Shown piece by piece: positions 19,805 through 24,312 of a stretch of 24,312 bases of DNA. The notes beneath the pieces were generated by a model. That model was not told where the DNA came from, did not search any database, and saw only the letters and a list, made by a program, of their open reading frames with translations. Numbering within the stretch: position 1 is the stretch's first letter; each line of letters opens with the position of its first letter. Made by a program: the position numbers and the translations under genes. Location: positions 1-24,312 of IMG/VR virus record IMGVR_UViG_3300020200_000174; one strand, given 5' to 3'. The stretch is from a virus.

Positions 19805-19883
19805 CAGGGCGGCGCTGGAGGTGTATTGTGGTGTTGCTGGACTTGACGATAGGACAGGCCAGCAGGGAGTATAGAACGGATGA
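19772..19883 (+). repeat. Duplicated promoter-leader block, copy B
   Basis: Identical to copy A except for 13 bases (19806-19818) in the promoter spacer. It overlaps the 3' end of the 130-aa gene and ends in the start codon of the 75-aa gene. Confidence 0.95.
19801..19829 (+). promoter_or_regulatory. Rightward promoter B, palindrome absent
   Basis: TTGACA (19801-19806, full consensus) and TATTGT (19824-19829) are 17 nt apart. Unlike copy A, the spacer (AGGGCGGCGCTGG) does not form the 17-nt palindrome, so this copy may escape the same regulator and may be stronger. It serves the 75-aa gene. Confidence 0.7.
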
Positions 19884-20107
19884 TGGGGACGACGGAATTG
19901 CAACCAGACACCCATGAGGACAGGCTCTGGGAACGGCTCAAGCTTAAGGGTGAGTCGTTCACGCCTGAACACATCCTTGGAAAACCCACGTGCAATGGTG
20001 TCGCGTGGGAAATGCGCTGCTCGTGCGGCGCGAACTGGTTCCTACCGCGCCTCTCGCTCGTGGCAACGGTTGCCACGGCGCATGGTGGCCAGGTGCCAAC
20101 GCCTTGA
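19880..20107 (+). CDS. Small Cys-containing protein, 75 aa
   Basis: Starts at ATG 19880 (a second ATG follows at once) in the leader shared with the 130-aa gene. The N-terminal half is helical and charged (TELQPDTHEDRLWERLKLKG). The C-terminal half has WEMRCSCGANWFLPRLSL...AHGG, with Cys-47, Cys-49 and His-68, perhaps a partial zinc site with Cys-38. No family recognised. Shared promoter and leader suggest joint or switchable regulation with the preceding zinc-finger gene. Confidence 0.6.
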   Translation: MMGTTELQPDTHEDRLWERLKLKGESFTPEHILGKPTCNGVAWEMRCSCGANWFLPRLSLVATVATAHGGQVPTP

Positions 20108-20320
20108 TAGCCTAGCCGAGCCGGGCGCAACATTCGCATGGGCCGCCTTCACTGGTGGCCCCTTTCTTTGCCTTGCGACGGCGCATATCCGATGCGGCGA
20201 TCGCCGCGCCGGTGCGGGTCGGCAACCCAAAAGGGTGGTCGGGGCTGCCCCCTTAATGATAGACCCACACAAAATTTCCCCGGATTTTCCCTTTCCGCCA
20301 TCGCCCCGTACGTGCCGCGC
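20108..20320. other. Intergenic region before the packaging operon
   Basis: I see no supported gene in these 213 bases. They contain a perfect 14-bp palindrome GCGGCGATCGCCGC (20194-20207) and a G-run/C-run (GGGGCTGCCCCC) at about 20248-20260 that could end the upstream transcript, though there is no good T tract. The palindrome may be an operator or a packaging-related site, but there is no direct sign of either. Confidence 0.3.
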
Positions 20321-20350
20321 TTGACACCCCACGGCGCGACATGGTATAAT
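20321..20350 (+). promoter_or_regulatory. Strong sigma70 promoter of the terminase-portal operon
   Basis: TTGACA (20321-20326) and TATAAT (20345-20350) are both perfect, with an 18-nt spacer. Transcription would start near 20357 and reach ATG 20379 after about 22 nt. It fixes the small-terminase start, because an in-frame ATG at 20349 lies within the -10 box. Confidence 0.85.
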
Positions 20351-20378
20351 GCGGGCACGACTCTCAGGGGAGTACAAC

Positions 20379-20753
20379 ATGGCCGAAAATCCCTGGGCAC
20401 AGACAACCCACGGCGGCTACCGCGAAGGGGCCGGCCGCAAAAAGCGCCCGGTCAGCATCGTCGAGGCCGTCGCCAAGCTCTCCCACGGCGCCCAAGACTA
20501 CCTCGACCTGCTCGACGGCGTCGCGCGCGGTGAGTCACCCGGCGACGGTAAAGTGCGCGTCGTGGACCAACTGGACGCCATAAAGCTCCTCCTGGGCTAC
20601 ATGTATGGCAAGCCGGTCACGCCCACCCAATCCGACAACAAGCATGACGTTACCCACCGCCTGGCACCCGGCGCCACACTAGAGGAATTGGAGGCTGCAC
20701 TTGAGTCAGCGCCCGATAGCCGCCCTGAAGACACTGACGAAGTACGAGATTAA
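20379..20753 (+). CDS. Terminase small subunit (probable)
   Basis: A 124-aa protein from ATG 20379, with AGGGGAG six bases upstream. The N-terminus MAENPWAQTTHGGYREGAGR then KK carries the GG.R.GAGRKK signature common at the start of phage small terminases. The middle is helical (IVEAVAKLSHGAQDYLDLLD, VVDQLDAIKLLLGYMYGKPV), and the end is acidic (LEELEAALESAP). Small terminases bind the packaging site and load the large subunit. The large-subunit gene starts inside its last 53 bases, as expected for a coupled pair. Confidence 0.8.
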   Translation: MAENPWAQTTHGGYREGAGRKKRPVSIVEAVAKLSHGAQDYLDLLDGVARGESPGDGKVRVVDQLDAIKLLLGYMYGKPVTPTQSDNKHDVTHRLAPGATLEELEAALESAPDSRPEDTDEVRD

Positions 20754-22188
20754 GTGCGAACTCGCCAAGCGTTCCTTCCTGCATTTCCTCGACTTCGTCT
20801 ACATCACGCAGCCCTCGCTCGACAGTAAGGGCGGCGAGCGCATCAAGTTCGAGAAGTGGCCGCACCTCGTCGACGCCGCCGCGCACCTCGAATCCGACCG
20901 CCTGCTCGTCGTCCCCAAGCCGCGCCAAATTGGTTGGTCGTGGGTGCTCGCCGCGTGGGCCGCCTTCTGCACCCTGTTCAACCCGAACTTCAAGACGCTG
21001 CTCTTCTCCCAAGGCAAGGACGAGGCCTACGACCTCCTGAGCAAGTGCACCTACATCTGGGCGAACCTGCCGCCCGAACTGCAAACGCCGCGGACCAACG
21101 ACGGCCGGCAAGCCCTCGAGTTCGGCCCCGAGTGGTGGATTCGCGCGTTTCCCTCGACCATCAAAGCCGGCCACGGCAACACCGCCGGTCTCGTCATCTT
21201 CGACGAGGCAGACTTCCACGAGTACCTCGAAGAAGCCTACGCCGCCGTCAAGCCGACCGTCGACGACCTAGGGGGCCAGCTCATCATGGTCTCCAAGTGT
21301 AACGGCATGACCCCGATGTCCTTCTTCAAAGAGAAAGCGCGCGGCGCGCCGGACAACGGCTTCACCTGCCTGTTCTACCCCTACAACGTGCGCCCGAACC
21401 GCGACGAGCAGTGGTACAATGAAACCCTCGCGACCTACAAGGACATCTACGACTTCCGGAAGAACTACCCGCGCACGCTCGAGGAGGCTCTTGAGCCGCC
21501 CCAGGAGATGCAGGTCATCACCAAGGAACTCATCAAAGCCTACCGCGGTGAAGCGCGCGACCCCGTACTCGCCGACGGCATCACCAAAGTCTGGCAGCAC
21601 TACGTCCCGGGCCGCAAGTACATTGCGGGCACCGACGTCTCCCACGGTGTCGGTCTCGACAAGTCCGTCACCGCCATCATCGACCTCGCGACCGGCGCGG
21701 TCATCGCCGACGTCGTCTCCCGCTCCGTCGAGCCGCTGCAATTCACCGTCGAGTCGCTCGCCCTCCTGCGCAAGTACGGCCAGCCCGTTTGGGTCATCGA
21801 GGACAACGACTGGGGCCGACGCGTCATCGACCGGGCGCTCGCGCTAGACTACCCGCGCGTGTTCTACCGCTCCAAGCTCGACGCGGGCTACCGCACCAAC
21901 GACGCCACGCGCCCCATCGTGTGGGGTAACCTGGTCGACTCGCTCCTGCACCGCACCCTCATCATCCCGAACATGGAAGCGGTCGACGAGATGGCGTCCC
22001 TCGTCCGCAATCCCGCCCGGCGCGGCCGCATCGAAGCCGCCCAGGGTTCGACCGACGACTACCTTACCGCCCTCGGCCTTGCCCTCACCTGCAAGGACCA
22101 CGCAGTGAAGGGCGACATGCCCTACGACCCCAGCAAGCTGCACGGCCACGAAACTAGCACATACAAGTGGGGGAGGCGCCGCCGATAA
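20701..22188 (+). CDS. Terminase large subunit (packaging ATPase-nuclease)
   Basis: A 495-aa DNA-packaging motor. Residues 72-81 (PKPRQIGWSW) are the variant Walker A of terminases, VIFDEAD at 165-171 is Walker B with the catalytic Glu, and SKCNGM near 198 is a coupling-type segment. The C-terminal RNase H-like nuclease has Asp-312 (IAGTDVSHG), Glu-367/Asp-368 (WVIEDNDWG) and Asp-452/453 (TDDYLTALGLAL). It starts at TTG 20701, supported by GGAGG six bases upstream, and overlaps the small subunit by 53 bases. Its stop and the portal start share TAATG. Confidence 0.95.
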   Translation: MSQRPIAALKTLTKYEIKCELAKRSFLHFLDFVYITQPSLDSKGGERIKFEKWPHLVDAAAHLESDRLLVVPKPRQIGWSWVLAAWAAFCTLFNPNFKTLLFSQGKDEAYDLLSKCTYIWANLPPELQTPRTNDGRQALEFGPEWWIRAFPSTIKAGHGNTAGLVIFDEADFHEYLEEAYAAVKPTVDDLGGQLIMVSKCNGMTPMSFFKEKARGAPDNGFTCLFYPYNVRPNRDEQWYNETLATYKDIYDFRKNYPRTLEEALEPPQEMQVITKELIKAYRGEARDPVLADGITKVWQHYVPGRKYIAGTDVSHGVGLDKSVTAIIDLATGAVIADVVSRSVEPLQFTVESLALLRKYGQPVWVIEDNDWGRRVIDRALALDYPRVFYRSKLDAGYRTNDATRPIVWGNLVDSLLHRTLIIPNMEAVDEMASLVRNPARRGRIEAAQGSTDDYLTALGLALTCKDHAVKGDMPYDPSKLHGHETSTYKWGRRRR

Positions 22189-23969
22189 TGCCATACGAAT
22201 ACGACTACGACGAGGAGCGGCCGGACGCCCAGTACATCGAGACGTGCGTGGCGCACCTTGAGGACATCTGGCAGGAAACGCACCGTAATTGGGAGCGTGT
22301 CGACCTCTACTACCACCGCGAAGTCGCGTTGTGGAGCGACGATGAACGCGATGCGCGCGGGGACATGCCCGAATACCACCCTGCCCGCGCAACCGCCACC
22401 ATCGACCACGCCGTCGACTCCCAGCTTGCCTACGAGCCGCGCGTCGAACGCTTCCCGACCTCGTCCACGGAGAAGGATAAGCGCGACGCCGACCACGTCG
22501 AGCCCTTCGTCCAGGCCGTCTTCCAGGAAGCCGCGCTCCTCGAGCCCGTCTTGACCTGGAAGCAGGTCGGCAAGCACCTCCTCATGTACGGTTACTCCGT
22601 CGTGGAGGGCCCCGTCCTCGCGACCGGCGGCCGGCCCGATAAGCCCAAGCGTAAGCGCAGCGAGTCCGACGAGGCCTTCGAGCACCGCATGACGCTGTGG
22701 CAGAACGCGTACAAGACGTGGATGCCCTTCCGCATCCGCGCGCCGCACCCGGCGCACGTCCTACTCGAACCCACCAACAAGCGCCCACGCGAAGGCGTCA
22801 AGGTCGTCGACCGCTACGCCATCGACGTTGAGCGCCTCAGCAAAGAGCGCATGAAGCGCAAGCAGAAGGACGCCTTCGTCAAAGAGTTCGAGGCCGACGA
22901 CGACCCCTACCGCCTGGTCCACTGCTACGAGTACTGGTCCTACGAGTGGCACGCGCTCATGGCCGACAATGACCTAATCTTCGTGGAGCCCAACACCTGG
23001 GGTTACCTGCCCTTCAAGCACGCCTTCGCAGGTTTCGGCCAGTTGCGCACCAACTCCCGCAGCGTCGAGGTCAAGTACCTCGCGGTCGGCCTGATCGACC
23101 CCATCATGGACTCCCTCAAGCTCCAGGCGCAAGCCCTGAGCGGCATCCACAACACGCTCATCGATGCCTCCTTCCCCGACCGCTACGTGCGCGGCAACGC
23201 GGAAGACATCCGCAACCAGAAAGCGCGCGGTGCCCGCTATATCCAGCTCGGGCCCAACGACGCCGTCGACTTCGAGGCCCCGCCCGCAATCACCCGGTGG
23301 ATGTTCGAGGCTGAGAAGCTGGTCGACTTCGACATCGAGTACGGCACGTTCTCGCGCAACCTCGCCGGCCTGCGCCAAATCGGCACCTACACCGTCGGGC
23401 AGACCGCCATTCAGATGAACGCCGCCGAGAAGAAGTTCATCGCGACCGGCCAACAGATGGAGCACCTCGCCACCGCCGTCGGCCAGGACATCCTCCGTTG
23501 CGTCGAGCTCCTCGACGAGCCACTCACCGTGCGCGGCCATACCATCCGGCCGTCCGACATCTCGCACGACTACTCCCTCGAGGTCAAGTTCGAGATTATC
23601 GACCCCGTCCTCGAGCTCCAGCGTCGCCAGGTCCTCGCCGGCGAAGTCCAGTCCGGCCTTGCCTCCCGCACGAAGTTCTGGCGCGAGACTAAGGAACCAA
23701 ACGCGAGTGAAGAGAAGCTGAACATCCTCTACGACGAACTCTTCCGCGACCCCACCATCCGCCAGGCCTTCGTCCAGGAAATGGCGCGCAAGTTCGGCCT
23801 CATCCCACTGCTTGAGCAAGCGCAGAAGCAGAGGCAGGAGCCCAGCGGCCTCGTCAGCCCGAACGGCGAACCGCTCGGTCCATCCGGCCTTACCCCCAGC
23901 GTGCCAAACCCGACCCTCCGCTCCCAACCCGGTGCCGGGGCACCGCCGAGCGACGTAGGAGGCTACTAA
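22188..23969 (+). CDS. Portal protein
   Basis: A 593-aa protein directly after the large terminase. ATG 22188 overlaps the terminase stop as TAATG with GGGGGAGG upstream; a GTG at 22167 would add seven residues and is less likely. Features fit a portal: an alpha-helical, charged N-terminal third with YYHREVALW and DHAVDSQLAYEPRVERF, a central region QTAIQMNAAEKKFIATGQQM near 409-430, and ELQRRQVLAGEVQSGLASRT in the C-terminal stem/wing. The tail is Pro/Gly-rich and disordered. It would form the dodecameric entry vertex. The call rests on position, length and pattern. Confidence 0.8.
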   Translation: MPYEYDYDEERPDAQYIETCVAHLEDIWQETHRNWERVDLYYHREVALWSDDERDARGDMPEYHPARATATIDHAVDSQLAYEPRVERFPTSSTEKDKRDADHVEPFVQAVFQEAALLEPVLTWKQVGKHLLMYGYSVVEGPVLATGGRPDKPKRKRSESDEAFEHRMTLWQNAYKTWMPFRIRAPHPAHVLLEPTNKRPREGVKVVDRYAIDVERLSKERMKRKQKDAFVKEFEADDDPYRLVHCYEYWSYEWHALMADNDLIFVEPNTWGYLPFKHAFAGFGQLRTNSRSVEVKYLAVGLIDPIMDSLKLQAQALSGIHNTLIDASFPDRYVRGNAEDIRNQKARGARYIQLGPNDAVDFEAPPAITRWMFEAEKLVDFDIEYGTFSRNLAGLRQIGTYTVGQTAIQMNAAEKKFIATGQQMEHLATAVGQDILRCVELLDEPLTVRGHTIRPSDISHDYSLEVKFEIIDPVLELQRRQVLAGEVQSGLASRTKFWRETKEPNASEEKLNILYDELFRDPTIRQAFVQEMARKFGLIPLLEQAQKQRQEPSGLVSPNGEPLGPSGLTPSVPNPTLRSQPGAGAPPSDVGGY

Positions 23970-23970
23970 C

Positions 23971-24198
23971 ATGTGGCTGAAGAACGAGTTCCAGGTCGTC
24001 TTCGACCGCCTGCTCGATGACTTTAGGCAAGTCTACGCCGACGCGAGCAAGAGCGACGCCGTCCCATTCGGCCAAGAGCGCATCCCGCCGCGCCAACTGC
24101 GCGCGTACCTCGGCCGCATGACCACCGAGCAGCGCCGTGCCATGATCGATAACCCGGACAGCCGCGCCGCACTCCTCAACGCACTGAAGAAGGGGTAA
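23971..24198 (+). CDS. Hypothetical protein after portal, 75 aa
   Basis: Starts at ATG 23971 with TAGGAGG at 23956-23962, one base after the portal stop. It is helical and charged (FQVVFDRLLDDFRQVYADAS, RAYLGRMTTEQRRAMIDNPD) with no cysteine. Its position between the portal and the next head gene suggests a small head-assembly or accessory protein. Family unknown. Confidence 0.7.
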   Translation: MWLKNEFQVVFDRLLDDFRQVYADASKSDAVPFGQERIPPRQLRAYLGRMTTEQRRAMIDNPDSRAALLNALKKG

Positions 24199-24202
24199 TA
24201 CA

Positions 24203-24312
24203 ATGCCGCAGAAAGCAGAACCTAAGAAAGCAGAACATCCGCCCTTTGAACTCCGACAAGTCGGCAATAAGTGGCAGTTTAATGCTAACCTTGGTAGGGG
24301 GTGGCAGGACTT
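24203..24312 (+). CDS. Start of an unidentified gene (partial)
   Basis: ATG 24203, four bases after the previous stop, with GGGG at 24192-24195 upstream. It opens MPQKAEPKKAEHPPFELRQV, then GNKWQFNANLGRGWQD, and runs off the right edge. The Lys/Pro/Glu-rich head repeats KAE. In the portal-to-capsid interval of the packaging operon, but the function cannot be read from 36 codons. Confidence 0.6.
   Translation, partial: MPQKAEPKKAEHPPFELRQVGNKWQFNANLGRGWQD

Noticed and set aside
20194-20207. GCGATCGC core as a cyanobacterial HIP1 signature for host assignment
   Set aside because: I saw only this one copy in 24 kb. HIP1-rich genomes would show many, so it says nothing about the host.
22974-23972. 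A 332-aa - strand frame opposite the portal gene
   Set aside because: Low-complexity Val/Asp/Glu/Leu composition, no ribosome site or neighbours on that strand, and the portal frame explains the sequence.

Overview
The window is part of the genome of a tailed, double-stranded DNA bacteriophage (Caudoviricetes). The right end carries a terminase small subunit, terminase large subunit and portal run. The left end carries tail structural genes that end in a recognisable tail-fibre domain. Between them lies a dense, leftward block of replication, recombination and accessory genes. The DNA is GC-rich. Genes overlap by 1-25 bases, have GGAGG-type ribosome sites, sometimes start with GTG or TTG, and are served by sigma70-like promoters. 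The host is therefore bacterial, but nothing here identifies it. I saw no tRNA, CRISPR array, integrase or recognisable endolysin, and the lifestyle cannot be decided.

Layout. Positions 1-3455 (+): end of one gene, a 695-aa virion protein, a tail-fibre-like protein, a 108-aa protein and two very small ORFs, closed by a hairpin with a T tract. Positions 3510-19022 (-): about 30 tightly packed genes. In transcription order these are many small Cys/His-rich (probably zinc-binding) proteins, a RepA-type helicase, a protein with eight 15-residue four-cysteine repeats, a two-domain PEP-synthase-like phosphotransferase, a zinc-ribbon/dual-specificity phosphatase, an ERCC4-type nuclease, a Cas4/RecB-like nuclease, a Sak4-like ATPase, a probable ssDNA-binding protein, a metallopeptidase, a dNMP kinase and a uracil-DNA-glycosylase/DNA polymerase I fusion. 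Positions 19023-19411: a divergent control region with a hairpin, tandem repeats and promoters facing both ways. Positions 19412-24312 (+): two small genes driven by near-identical duplicated promoters, then a strong promoter and the packaging/portal operon.

How it fits together. The helicase, polymerase fusion and dNMP kinase form the replication core. The Sak4-like ATPase, Cas4-like nuclease, probable SSB and ERCC4 nuclease form a recombination and repair set. The most unusual part is the consecutive group at 11976-14654: Cys-repeat protein, PEP-synthase-like enzyme without a substrate domain, and Cys-phosphatase, with overlapping reading frames. It looks like a phosphoryl-transfer and phosphatase pair with a metal-binding partner, which I could not match to any named phage system. 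Non-coding oddities include a 34-nt exact repeat shared by two unrelated genes, two related hairpins that bracket the whole leftward block, and a duplicated promoter that differs only in a 13-nt operator-like stretch.
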